From NCBI GenBank assembly GCA_963556255.1, contig OY744616.1, forward strand, positions 33,845,121 to 33,909,120: DNA of 64,000 bases, given 5' to 3'. A program made the translations under genes and the position numbers. The notes beneath the pieces were generated by a model that saw only the letters and a list, made by a program, of their open reading frames with translations, was not told where the DNA came from and did no database searches. The stretch's first letter is position 1, and every line of letters starts with the position of its first letter. The DNA comes from Allolobophora icterica. Its lineage: Eukaryota > Annelida > Clitellata > Crassiclitellata > Lumbricidae. Below, piece after piece: positions 13,050 to 23,379 of the stretch.

Positions 13050-13659
13050 GGTATGCGGACGTTTGGTCAAAGGACGGTTGGTCAACGGACGGTTGATCAC
13101 GGACGATTGGTCAATGGACGATTGGTCAAGCGGACTGTTCGTCAAGAGGACTGTTGATCAAGGGTCCTTTCGTCAAGAGGACGGTTGATCAAAAAATCGT
13201 CCGTTGACCAATCAGACGATTAGTGGTCGTCTATTTCAAAGGGTTATCGTATATCTGTGCCAGTGCCGTTGTTTGTACTGATAAGAGAACTGACATTTTT
13301 AAAAGCGTCTAAAATTCACGTATATCGTATCACTACATATTTGTTTTATTTGTGTATGGGCTACGCTTTGCGAAGTCTTCATTGCTGTGCATGTAAAGAT
13401 GCCTGGTTTTGTAATGGCTTAATTGGTCTGTCGGTTCGTCTGTCTAGGGATAATTAGTGGTCGTCCATTTCTCTTATCAGTGGTTTGTACTGATAAGAGA
13501 ACTGGCATATTTTAAAAGCGTCTCTAATATCGAAACTTTAAATTTTTGATCAACCGTCCTCTTGACGAAAGGACCCTTGATCAACAGTCCCCTTGACGAA
13601 CAGTCCGCTTGACCAATCGTCCGTTGACCAATCGTCCGTTGACCAAACGTCCTAGAACC
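13050..13659. mobile_element. Foldback element 1 with 15-16-bp sub-repeat arms
   Basis: Flanked by perfect 8-bp direct repeats GCAATTAG (13042-13049 and 13660-13667). Termini are GGTATGCGGACG and, inverted on the right, GGTTCTAGGACG. Each arm is a short array of 15-16-bp units such as GGACGATTGGTCAAT, running one way at 13057-13205 and the other at 13548-13650. The centre contains an internal direct duplication (TTTGTACTGATAAGAGAACT at 13272 and 13484). No credible coding capacity. The organisation matches the sea-urchin TU foldback family as I know it. Confidence 0.85.
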
Positions 13660-13850
13660 GCAATTAGACAGATATGGAAAGATTAAGGAGTAACTAATAC
13701 ATATCTCGGTAGGACATAACTAATGCGAGATAATATCGCTTAGACACTATTACTTACAATATCGATATGTTGTTTCCATGTTACAGTGGATGCTCATCAA
13801 CGTAAAATTGTTAGAATTTCGCACAAGACACTAGCCTACGCTCAATATTA

Positions 13851-13984
13851 CTACGCTCATTACCCAGGCACAACATACCTGCCTTCTACCCAGTGCATAT
13901 TTTAAGGAATTTAGACTACTGGGACAAAATTTTGGAACTCGTCTCTGAAAACTCTTATCACCTTTTCTGGGAATTCATCTCCCC
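13851..13984. repeat. Inverted repeat, left arm (134 bp)
   Basis: Forms an inverted pair with 14720-14853; for example TACTGGGACAAAATTTTGG near 13917 returns complemented near 14770. The 0.73 kb between the arms holds the minisatellite and a LINE/SINE tail. Confidence 0.85.
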
Positions 13985-14290
13985 GAAAAAGTTGATGACC
14001 TTTTTTTAGGAAGTCATCTCCCAAAAAACTCACCTCCCGAAAACCGTCGATGACCTTTTCTTGGGGATTCTTCTCCTGAAAAAAGTTCATGACCTTTTTT
14101 TAGGAGGTCGTCTCCTGAAAAAGTCATCTCCCGAAAACACTTGATGACTTTTCTTTAGGAATTCACCTCCAGAAAAACTTGGCGACCTCTTTTTTAGGAA
14201 GTCATCTCCCAAAAAGTCACCTCCCGAAAACCCTCGATGACCCTTTTGGGAATTTACTACTGGGGCAAATCTTAAAACTCTTCCAACATT
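13975..14290. repeat. Degenerate minisatellite (about 55-bp unit)
   Basis: Repeats of a unit of the form GAAAA..GATGACC-TTTTTT-AGGAAGTCATCTCCC. On the minus strand it happens to stay open as a 70-codon frame of FSGGDFL/FSGGEFL/FSGDDFF repeats. There is no start context or family match, so I treat it as a repeat rather than a gene. Confidence 0.75.
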
Positions 14291-14400
14291 TTGTCCCACT
14301 ACTTATACTTTAACCATACATTGCCTGGGACAAATCAGCCTAACTACTGGGACAAATCCTAACACTACTGGGACATTTGTCCCGCTAGTTATACAGTTAA

Positions 14401-14520
14401 AATATGCCCTGCTTCTACCAATCCCGTAAGTCTACTCTCTTTAGCCATGGCTGGGCTGGGAGCGCCTCTGAGTAGGCCCCTTGAAGAGGCGTTATATAAA
14501 ATTTCAGAATGAATGAATAT
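14401..14520 (+). mobile_element. LINE/SINE 3' tail fragment
   Basis: GCGCCTCTGAGTAGGCCCCT followed by TTATATAAAATTTCAG and GAATGAATG matches the 3' end of the LINE at 19325-20541. Confidence 0.65.
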
Positions 14521-14719
14521 GAAGTTCCAGAGGTCACACTCTCCGGAGAATTTTTTATCTCTTGTAATGTCATTAGGCTTACCTCAGATTAAAGAAATAA
14601 TAAAGATAATAATTAGTATTCCTTATAATTGTGATGAATTAAACTTTATGTTATCCCAATCTCGTCGTAAATTAATCTCTAATTGTAACTGCAACATTGG
14701 CATTGATAATATTACTATT

Positions 14720-14853
14720 GGGGAGATGAATTCCCAGAAAAGGTCATAAGAGTTTTCAGAGACGAGTTCCAAAATTTTGTCCCAGTAGTCTAAATTCCTT
14801 AAAATATGCATTGGGTAGAAGGCAGGTATGTTGTGCCTGGGTAATGAGCGTAG
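14720..14853. repeat. Inverted repeat, right arm (134 bp)
   Basis: Partner of 13851-13984. Confidence 0.85.
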
Positions 14854-14990
14854 GGCGAGCGGGAGCCAATTACAGGCAGTCGGGCCAACAATCGAGTAGG
14901 CTTGTCGCTGTCTGGCATTTAGGCGAGCCCTAGGGACCAAGTGCTCTTCCTTAGGCTTAGTAGCAGAGCGCAAGGCTCGGCGTTAGGCCA
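14800..14990 (-). pseudogene. CR1/L2-like LINE polymerase C-terminal fragment
   Basis: The minus-strand frame contains HLVPRARLNARQRQAYSIVG and NWLPLALRSLP, the conserved C-terminal block of CR1/L2-type LINE ORF2. It is truncated on both sides and fused to the inverted-repeat arm. Confidence 0.65.
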
Positions 14991-15065
14991 AGCCTGAAAT
15001 CGGGCAACGGAGTTCAGATGAAGGTTACGTCTCATCTAGTTCAGGCAAGGCAAATGTGCTGCGAT

Positions 15066-15067
15066 AT

Positions 15068-15135
<68 letters not shown>
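15066..15135. repeat. (ATC)n microsatellite
   Basis: About 70 bp of ATC/CAT trinucleotide. Confidence 0.97.
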
Positions 15136-15628
15136 TATTCAGATATTCATAGCGCGCTACCATGCGAATTTGCACCTTAAAAGGGCGGGTTGGTGGGATA
15201 TAAGTGGAAGTTGTTGTAGGCCTATGTAACGGAACTGCGGAATAAACCGGATCTGATGATTAGAACACATGAGCGATAATAGAAGACAATAAGAGGCCAG
15301 TTAAATAATTTGATGTATTGCAGGTATGAATATCTACGTATTAAGATGAAAAGTGCGGTGAAAAATACTTTCTCAAGAAAAATCTGCTACAGCCGACCTT
15401 TGATCTTTGCTTAAATTGTGTTCTTTTATATCCTGTCCCATGCGTCGATAAAGGGGAAGTCTGCGCTTATCGTTTTCGTTATGACACAGCGTCGTGAAAA
15501 CTAAAGTTTAATTGTGCTCAGATTGGATTGTTCGTTATTGATCCTTCGTGACCGTTTGCTGCCAATATCTTGAGGAGTCGTTTTGTCTTTTTCCTTAGCG
15601 AATGACATCGCGGTTCTGCTATGAGAAA
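15136..15628. other. Non-coding, no feature recognised
   Basis: Nothing recognised. Confidence 0.5.
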
Positions 15629-15707
15629 ACAACAGATTGCGCAACACAGCTGAAATAAGGAGGACCAAAACGGTCCTCCTTATTTCAGCTTTGTTGTGCA
15701 ATCTTTT
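15629..15707. repeat. Long hairpin-forming inverted repeat
   Basis: Arms of about 37 bp with a 4-base loop; the inner 19 bp (AGCTGAAATAAGGAGGACC) pair perfectly. No coding or tRNA features. Confidence 0.85.
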
Positions 15708-16059
15708 GTGGCCTTGTTGGTGGACGTTGTATCTCTCCTCGTCAGTCTGTGCTCGACGTCTTGTTAGTAAGTTATGTTTCGCCTGGAAAGAAAACCGCAT
15801 TCATCGTAACCCTGGGGTTCTACTGCTACATGTATATGTAGTTCATATTATGTAAGAGATATAACCACTATGTAGTATTGTATGTCTGTGTATTCATATC
15901 TGGGAGGAGGACTTACGTGTCATTATTTATTGTTTGCTGTAATGCATGCCTCCAGTGGAATACTATCTTGGGATAGAAATGGTTAAGTTGAAGGTTCGTT
16001 AGAGATTGTTCTCAGTCGTATAGGCTACAGGCACTGTGTTTTAAATTATTATTTACACT
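15708..16059. other. Non-coding, no feature recognised
   Basis: Nothing recognised. Confidence 0.5.
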
Positions 16060-16690
16060 TCGATGGCATAGCTTCTTCCTGGTCTGAATCCTGCTTCTTC
16101 TTCTCATTTTGGTGAATGCTTCTTTCTGTTTTGTATCGGTGATCAACTGATCACTATGTTCCTCTCTATCTCGTCTTCGTACTTTTGAACGTTTTATTTC
16201 TCTTCGTCAGGTTTTCATTGCTACGTCGTACTTTTGTACTTTTGCTGGATGTCCTCATTTAAAAAATTTATTGGTTCTATTGTTGAAATTCCTCTCCGTA
16301 GCCTTATTTTCAGGTTTGCAATTAGGCCTGATGGCCTAAGTTCTGAAGCGATTTCCGCATCGAATAATCTGCAGTTTGTCAAATCTGAGTTCCACCTTCT
16401 TTATTTTGATATGGTCGGTCAGGTTATGTATCTTTAGATTGGGCGATGTCCATGTTCATTTCCTTTATGGCTTCTTTTGTTCGAAGAAACTGTTCATTAG
16501 CATCAGGTCGCTTGAACTGATGGAGTTTCTCTCCGCTGTCATTCTTGTCTCCCATCCAAATTTGCCAATGGTACCCCTGCCAATCTTTCCGCTAAACTCC
16601 CCCGCAATGACGATTATGTCGTGTCCGGGAATTTTGTGTATTATCTTCATTAACTGTATTAATTTCTTCCTCCGTAGCTATTGACATGAC
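16060..16690 (-). pseudogene. Non-LTR retrotransposon fragment (endonuclease to RT start)
   Basis: Read on the minus strand. An apurinic-type endonuclease block is visible (HDIIVIAGEFSGKIG, then TWTSPNLKIHNLTDHI after a stop), followed near 16080 by AGFRPGRS, the start of the reverse-transcriptase domain. Several stops and a large internal deletion make it dead. It resembles the LINE type of 10850-11311. Confidence 0.7.
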
Positions 16691-16707
16691 GCATAGTACA
16701 GAATGAA

Positions 16708-18126
16708 GTCATCTTGGCAGATTTGGTAAGCAGTCTTGCAGACATTAATCGTTGCGGTATCAACTGGTCTCCTATCGTTACTTTTGTTGCTTTCTTGTTC
16801 AGAATAATTGCAAAGATATCTCGTAACTGATTGTCATCATTCTCTTCCCGATCGGCCGACAGATCGGCCGAATGGCCAGCCGGCCGACATCAGTCCGTTG
16901 TAAACCATCGGTTATTCATTTAAATTCAGAGTCACACGATACGCGTACGAGGCACAGCAGGCGCTCTGTGTTGTACAGCCGCAGTGCAGGTGTTAGTTTG
17001 ATGCCTGATCGAGTTTCTGGGGCGGCCTGACTGGGCGACTGCCGAGCTGGGTATGACGCCAGAATAGTTATATTTTGTGTACACTGAATCTGGTCTTCAA
17101 TGTCACTCTGAAGGTGCGCATGGATATGTTTAAACTTGGCCCAAGTGTACTCAGGATCAGCAACCGGTCACGTGGGCGCGTTCGTACGCTTCATGTTAGG
17201 CATTTTGTCTCAAAATGGGTCGACTGCATATCCCAAAAATACTGCACTTCGTTCTCGATGTTCATGCCTATCAGCGGTGAAGCTCTAACAAGTAACAATA
17301 GGGAACTTTGTGGATGCGAGTGAACGAGGGCGTCGACTTCTGCATAGAATATTATTAACTGCAACAGGTGCTGTACAGATCTTTGGTACAGTAGAACGTT
17401 TTGGAAGCTTTTGTGAGGTACAGAAAAGGCGGTTTAGCTAAAGACGCTATATTGAGCGACTTAATACAATATACATACACACTGCACACTTGCATGCATA
17501 CATACATACATTTGGACAGACATACAGACATACATAATACATAGTTACATACACACATGTAGGCAGACATGCATGCATACATACATACATACATACAGGC
17601 AGACAGACATACAGACAGACATACAGACAGACATACATACAGACATATACATAGGTACATACATGCATGAGGCAGACGTGCATGCATACTTACATACAGG
17701 CAGACAGACATACAGACATATATACATGCAGACATATACACACAGACATACATACATGCAGACATATACATACAAACATAGATACATACATGCATGCACA
17801 CATATATGCTAGATACACACAGGCTTGCATGCAGAGTTTCGTGCATACATACATACGTACATACAGACACAAAGACTGACATACATACAGACATACATAC
17901 AGACATATACATACATGCATAGGTACAAACATGCAAACATACATACATACAGACCGTTCATGCAGATACACACATACATTGAAAGACTGTTCTTGTATGG
18001 TGTCGTTTGCAAGTGGTAGGCCTATTGATTTCATGCCTGATGGCGAAATCAACGATTCGTTCGAGCAATCGACGTCCAATCAGAGGAACGAATTCTACCT
18101 GAGCCCAAAGTCACAACCCAGTGCAA
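16708..18126. repeat. Segmental duplication, copy A
   Basis: Collinear with 18378-20740. Shared landmarks include GTCATCTTGGCAGAT, CTCAGGATCAGCAACCGGTC, GGCGGTTTAGCTAAAGACGC, an ACAT microsatellite, and finally the first 43 or so codons of the GPCR gene. Copy A breaks off inside that coding sequence at a junction with MITE/SINE DNA. Confidence 0.85.
17490..17985. repeat. Degenerate (ACAT/ACAG)n microsatellite
   Basis: Interrupted tetranucleotide tract within duplication copy A. Confidence 0.95.
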
Positions 18127-18137
18127 AAAACACTTAA
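17997..18137 (+). pseudogene. Truncated GPCR 5' copy
   Basis: Begins at the ATG equivalent to the GPCR start at 20603 and reads FMPDGEINDSFEQSTSNQ and FYLSPKSQPSA, against FMPDGEINDSLDHSTTTQ and FYQSTTKSQPN in the intact gene. It stops at 18135-18137 just after running into repeat DNA (about 46 codons), so it contains no transmembrane segment. Relative to the intact gene it carries two extra codons created by TAGGCCTA at 18017-18024, and it lacks about 40 bp of the sequence upstream of the ATG. Confidence 0.85.
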
Positions 18138-18365
18138 TTATTCAGATAAGTCCTTGACCATTATTTATTTTTAAAGTTGTCACATGTTCTATGTTCATGA
18201 ATAGCTATTCCATGCAAAAACGTCATTTTGCTCCTTCTACAAAAATATTTGCCCCTACAAAAATGTTGCTGCTCCCTTAGACAAATTCCTGCGGACCCCC
18301 ATGGTGGCTGCAATCGTCTTTATCTAGACGAGGACTCGAACCATTTCCGACGGCGTGCGCATAAC
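18127..18365. mobile_element. Truncated MITE plus SINE fragment
   Basis: Matches the right two-thirds of the MITE at 9331-9609 together with its SINE flank (B box on the minus strand near 18337). It forms the junction between duplication copies A and B. Confidence 0.75.
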
Positions 18366-18894
18366 ATTGGATGTCTGTCATCTTGGCAGATATGGCGAGC
18401 AATCTTGCAGACATAAATCGTTGCGGTATCAACTGGGATCCTATCGTTGCTTTTGTTGCTTTCCTGTTCAGAATAATTGCTACCCATCTTGTTATCGAAT
18501 GTCATCTCTTCCCGATCGGCCTACAGACCGACTGGCCGTGGATATGCTTGAACTTGTACTCAGGATCAGCAACCGGTCACGCGGGCGCGTTTGTACGCTT
18601 CATGTTATTCGCACTGTCTATTAATACATCGACTTGATATCTAAAAAATGCTACAATTGGATCTCGATGTTCATGCCTATCAGCAGTAAGCTCTAACAAG
18701 TAACAATGGGGAACTTTGTGGATACGACTTAAGTAGCGCGTTGACTACGGTATAGAATATATTCATTGCAACAAATGCTGTACAGATCTTGGGTCCAGTA
18801 GATGGTTAGGGAAGATTTTGTGAGGTACAGAAAAGGCGGTTTAGCTAAAGACGCTATATTGAGTGACTTAATACAATATACATACACAATGCAC

Positions 18895-19044
18895 ACATGC
18901 ATGCATACATACATACATTTGGACAGATATACAGACATACATAATACATACATACATACATACATACATACATACATACATACATACATACATACATACA
19001 TACATACATACATACATACATACCTACATACATACATACATACA

Positions 19045-19076
<32 letters not shown>

Positions 19077-19290
19077 CATACATACATACATATACATACA
19101 TAGATGCATACATACATACATATACATACATAGATACATACACGCACGCAGGCAGACATGCATGCGTACATAAATACAGGCAGATAGACATACAGACACC
19201 CAGACACACATACATATTCATACATAGTTACATACATAGATACAAACATGCATGCATGCAGACTTGCATGCATACACAGTCACACACACA
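18895..19290. repeat. (ACAT)n microsatellite
   Basis: Long ACAT array, purest at 18947-19070, degenerate towards both ends. Confidence 0.97.
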
Positions 19291-19324
19291 TACATTCCTA
19301 CACTCATGCGGATGCACATAATAC

Positions 19325-20541
19325 ATTATATGGCGCCAAGGACTGTGGTCAGATTTCCCTTTTATTAGCCCTTTTTGATGTTAGCTCGGCATTCGACTCT
19401 GTCGATCATGCTACACTTCTACAGCGCCTCTCTGTTTCCTTTGGGCTAGTTGGCAAACCGTTACACTGGCTATCATCTTATCTTACTGGACGCACTAACT
19501 GTGTTACTGCTGGTTCCTCGAGGTCCTGCTGGGTCCACGCCCTCTTTGGTGTAGGCCTACCCCAGGGGTCCGTCCTTGGCCCGCTACTCTACGTTTTGTT
19601 TACTTCTGATGTAAGCTCCTTGCTACAGTCATGCGGGCTGCTTCACCAGCTTTATGCTGATGATGTTCAAGCATATGTCCACTGCCGCGCAGCTGATGCA
19701 GTGGCTTCTGTTGGGTTGATGTGCCGCGCTATTGATGCCCTCTCAGCTTGGATGGCCTCAAACCGGTTGCTTCTGAACCCGTCCAAAACTCAATTCATTT
19801 GGCTCTGTTGGTCGTAGACAGCTGGCGGGGGTTGACCTACACCTATTGAGTGAGACCTTTCCCCATATCACTTTCTCTCTTACTGTTCGTGACCTAGGTG
19901 TTACGCTGGATCGAGAGCTTAGTCTCGCTCAGCATGTTAACTTGGTCACTCGGAACTGCTCCGGCAGTTGCGTGTTTTACTGAGGTCCCACTCCCATGAT
20001 GCTGCAGTGATCTTAGTTCATGCATTTGTCACCAGTAGAGTTGACCACTGTTGCTCTGTCCTTGTTGGTCACTCCAAGGGCCTAATAGGGCGACTTGACC
20101 GGGTCCTTCGTTCTGCTGCTAGACTTATTGGCCGTATTCCAAAATATGCCCCAGTCTCTGCCTATATGCGTGACGTCTTTCATTGGCTTCCTGCCTCTGA
20201 GCGCATCTCCTACAGGATAGCAGCACTAGTTTGGCGGTGTCCCTCCGGCAGCGCCCCATCCTACCTGTCTGAACTCTGTTGCCCGATTTCTGACTAATGG
20301 GGAGCTATTGGTCCCTCGGGACCGCTCCGCAGTCATGCAACGCCGAGACTTCCCGATTGTTGGCCCGTCTACCTGGAATGGTAGACCATATCCTTACGCT
20401 GCTTCCCCCGGAATAATTCACCTGTTTTCTTACGACAACTCAAGTCGTATCTGTTTAGCCGTGGCTGGGAGCGCCTCTGAGTAGGTCTCTTGAAGAAGCG
20501 CTATATAAATTTCCAGAATGAATGAATGAATGAATGAATGA
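19325..20541 (+). mobile_element. CR1/L2-like LINE, 5'-truncated
   Basis: The reverse-transcriptase domain is visible from 19355: LLLALFDVSSAFDSVDH, PQGSVLGPLLYVLF, LYADDVQAY (the catalytic YADD) and SAWMASNRLLLNPSKTQFIW. The frame shifts near 19810 and continues as DVFHWLPASERISYRIAALV to a stop at about 20297. The 3' end has GCGCCTCTGAGTAGG, TATATAAATTTCCAG and a (GAAT)n tail. The first half of the polymerase is missing. Two extra residues (GL) sit inside the normally contiguous GVPQGS motif because of the TAGGCCTA at 19552. Confidence 0.85.
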
Positions 20542-20602
20542 ACATTGAAAAAGTGTTCTTGTATTGTAGGTCACTTCTGAAGTCACGGACTTTAGTCGGA
20601 CG

Positions 20603-22054
20603 ATGGTGTCTGTTGCAAGGGGCATAGATTTCATGCCAGATGGAGAAATCAACGATTCGCTCGACCACTCAACGACCACTCAGTGGGACGTATTTTACCA
20701 GAGCACCACCAAGTCACAACCCAATCCGAAGGACATCATGGCTGAGTACTACCCAGTGGCCTTCGAGTTCAACCGCGTTGTCCCCGTGGTCTGTTACATC
20801 ATCGGATTCTTCGGCAACACGATCTCAGCCGTTGCATGGTTTCAGCCTCGACTATCTAAACGCAACTCGTCCGCAATTTATCTAGCACTTCTATCGATCA
20901 GCGATCTGGTTTTCCTTGTCCTGCACTGCGCCGCCCACGTAGACGCCCTGCTCGATACTCACTTCACTGCGTATGCGTGGGTGTGTGAGGTCTACTTCTT
21001 CTTCTTCTTAATACCGCAGTACCTGATCCCGCTTCTAGTACTCGGATTTACCACAGAGCGGTACGTTGCCGTCTGCCATCCGCTGCTTCGAAGGGTTCTC
21101 TGCCGTACTCGGGTAGCGGTGTCCGTCAGCGTTGGAATGGTGATCACTTCGATCCTTCTGGCAACGATTCACCCTCTCTTCTGGACGTACAGTCCGCAGG
21201 CCAAGTACTGTGCTCTGCGGCAATCGATCCCTGCAATTGAGTCGCTATGGTTCGTCTGGTCCCTCGTTGTCGAGATCTTGGTGTTCCTGATCGTACCCGG
21301 TGCAACGTTAGTTCTGGATTTACTGGTCATTCGCTGCCTCGTGCAGATCAATAAGAATCCACTGAGCTCAATCAGAAGTAGAGGAATGCCGCGCAGAGAG
21401 AGTCAGAACGAAACAGGAGGGAAGGCAGTAGGAGGAGGAGGAGGAATAAGGGGAAGAATAGGAGGAAGAACGGGAAAAATTGGAGTGGCTCTAATTGAAC
21501 CACTCAATGAAGAGGCTGGAGCCAGAGGAGGAGAAGCAGAAGGAATAGGAAGAGGAGGAGAAGGTGGTGGATTCGCAGTAGCAGGTGGTGAAATTAAAGG
21601 AGGCACGAATGGTGGAGGAAGAAGAGCAGAGCGACCACGGTTATGTGCCATTCGAGTCCCCTACCAAGCCACTACGGCTATGCTTCTGGCTGTATCCCTC
21701 TTCGAAATTGTTACAATAATGTCGGTCAGCATCCTTTATATGCTGCACAGCCATTTTCGTAGAGGTTCCTCTGAACTTTCCAAGGAAGAAATGCTGGCCG
21801 ATCCAACCTGGCAGAGATATTTTTCCTACGCGGCCGCCAAATACATCATTATATCATTATGTATGACTCGAAGTGCGGCCCTAATATTTTTCTACATGGC
21901 CCTTGGTCCTCGCTTCAGGGAGACCCTCTGGGACCTCATCCGGTGCCGGAAGCCAACCAACAGAGCTGAACTTACGCAGAACACCTTCACCGGCGGAAGT
22001 TCGCTGAGTTCTTTCAGGTCACAACACCAAGTGGAACTGGCTGTAAAGCTCTGA
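20603..22054 (+). CDS. Rhodopsin-class G protein-coupled receptor (orphan)
   Basis: Single-exon gene of 483 codons for a plasma-membrane receptor expected to signal through G proteins; the ligand cannot be read from sequence. Seven hydrophobic segments are visible: about 59-81 (GN at 71-72), 91-113 (D101), 128-150 (C128), 171-193, 215-246 (P232), 356-381 and 404-432. Further class A marks are TERY (151-154) followed by HPL, and C203 in the second extracellular loop. Two hallmarks are absent: there is no CWxP in TM6, and NPxxY in TM7 is replaced by SAALIFFYM. The third cytoplasmic loop is about 105 residues, very rich in Gly and Arg. The start is supported by an in-frame TAG 36 bases upstream and by conservation of this ATG in the truncated copy. 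TTCTTGTATTGTAG just upstream could be the acceptor of a 5'UTR intron. It resembles peptide or FMRFamide-type invertebrate receptors only in general architecture. Confidence 0.9.
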   Translation: MVSVARGIDFMPDGEINDSLDHSTTTQWDVFYQSTTKSQPNPKDIMAEYYPVAFEFNRVVPVVCYIIGFFGNTISAVAWFQPRLSKRNSSAIYLALLSISDLVFLVLHCAAHVDALLDTHFTAYAWVCEVYFFFFLIPQYLIPLLVLGFTTERYVAVCHPLLRRVLCRTRVAVSVSVGMVITSILLATIHPLFWTYSPQAKYCALRQSIPAIESLWFVWSLVVEILVFLIVPGATLVLDLLVIRCLVQINKNPLSSIRSRGMPRRESQNETGGKAVGGGGGIRGRIGGRTGKIGVALIEPLNEEAGARGGEAEGIGRGGEGGGFAVAGGEIKGGTNGGGRRAERPRLCAIRVPYQATTAMLLAVSLFEIVTIMSVSILYMLHSHFRRGSSELSKEEMLADPTWQRYFSYAAAKYIIISLCMTRSAALIFFYMALGPRFRETLWDLIRCRKPTNRAELTQNTFTGGSSLSSFRSQHQVELAVKL

Positions 22055-22984
22055 ACACCATCGATAATCATTTGGTGCGATGTTGAAAAAGAAATGGTGA
22101 AAGAAAGAACTACTTACACCAATAAGTTCTTGAATATTATTTTGGAACGTTTATATTATGTTTCCTCCATATCTGTATCTAAATCATGATCGTAGTTACA
22201 ACTTCAAATCTTTACAGGACCTCTTCAAGAGACCTCCTCAGGGTCCTCCAGACCTGAAAATGCGAGACATATATGTATATCTCATTGGCGAAATAATGGT
22301 GCAGAAAGGTTGAGATGCTAATGTAACATGTTGTACAACAAGACATAATACATACATGATAGACAGAATATAAAAATAAATGTACAAAATAATCAAAATG
22401 GAAATATAATATACAACATATAAAATGTAAGTATAAAATATGTGTATATATATAACTGGCAACGATGTTTATCAATCAGGTAAATAGATTGGATAAATGG
22501 ATTTTTAAAACTTTTTAAACTTCGTCATCCCAGACACCAAAAGATTAAAACTTTGATCATCTTTAAGGTTATCTCGTATTGAGGTCCAAGTAACGAAACC
22601 ACGTGACTGTTGTGTGGATTTCTTTTTTCTTTTTTTCTTTTAACTGTTCCTCATTTATTCTTAACTTGACTACTGACTGCATGAACTGTTTCATAGCACT
22701 AAATATTGTCTTCGTCGTGATTTCGTTTTTCATTTCAAACTGTTTAATTGGACATAACTGTTTAAGCTCAAATTTTATTCTGATGATTGCATTGTGTACT
22801 GTGTTGTTAGTTGATTGACAATGCGTATAGCTTATAGTCAAAACGTGATCGATACATCTTTAACTGCCTAGACGCGTATGACGTTGATATATTAAGCCAA
22901 TATCTGTATCTGACACTTTGGTAATTCACGCAAATGTACGAGATAATCTACATCTGTCACTTATAGGCCTCCATAAGTTCTTTA
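22055..22984. other. GPCR downstream region, no further gene
   Basis: Presumed 3'UTR and intergenic sequence, AT-rich. No gene recognised. Confidence 0.5.
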
Positions 22985-22992
22985 CATATAGA

Positions 22993-23260
22993 CAGTGCTT
23001 TTTTTCTGGAAAAAAAGGTTCCGGAACGGAACAATAGGTTCCGGAACGCAACATTTATGGGCAAGCTAAAATCACGAGAAAAACGGGTTTGGGTGTTGGT
23101 AGGGGGTCTGAATAAACACTGAAAACAGTTCAAAAACACTGAAATTAAATTAAAATAACAAAATTATTGTTTTTATTATTAAAATTTAACAAATATTTTT
23201 AGTAGCTGAAAAAGGTGCCGGAACGCCGTTCCGGCTCGTTCCGGCTGAAAAAAAGCCCTG
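22993..23260. mobile_element. hAT MITE (family CAGTGCTTTTTTTC), copy 1
   Basis: Perfect 8-bp target duplication CATATAGA at 22985-22992 and 23261-23268. Termini are CAGTGCTTTTTTTCTGG and, inverted, CAGGGCTTTTTTTCAGCC. The interior carries GGTTCCGGAAC and its inverted partner. A second copy lies at 52565-52811. Confidence 0.88.
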
Positions 23261-23379
23261 CATATAGATACTTGATTCCCTACATACACCGATGGCCTCA
23301 GGATATTTCTGGCAAGCCCGCATTAAGGGGGTACTAAGGGTGCTGCAACACCCAGTCCCGCAGTTTTGAGGGGCCGGCA

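Larger units (their letters stand above)
18378..20740. repeat. Segmental duplication, copy B
   Basis: The copy that retains the intact GPCR. A LINE (19325-20541) is inserted; the empty site is preserved in copy A (around ACACATACATTGAAAGACTG at 17970). Confidence 0.8.
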
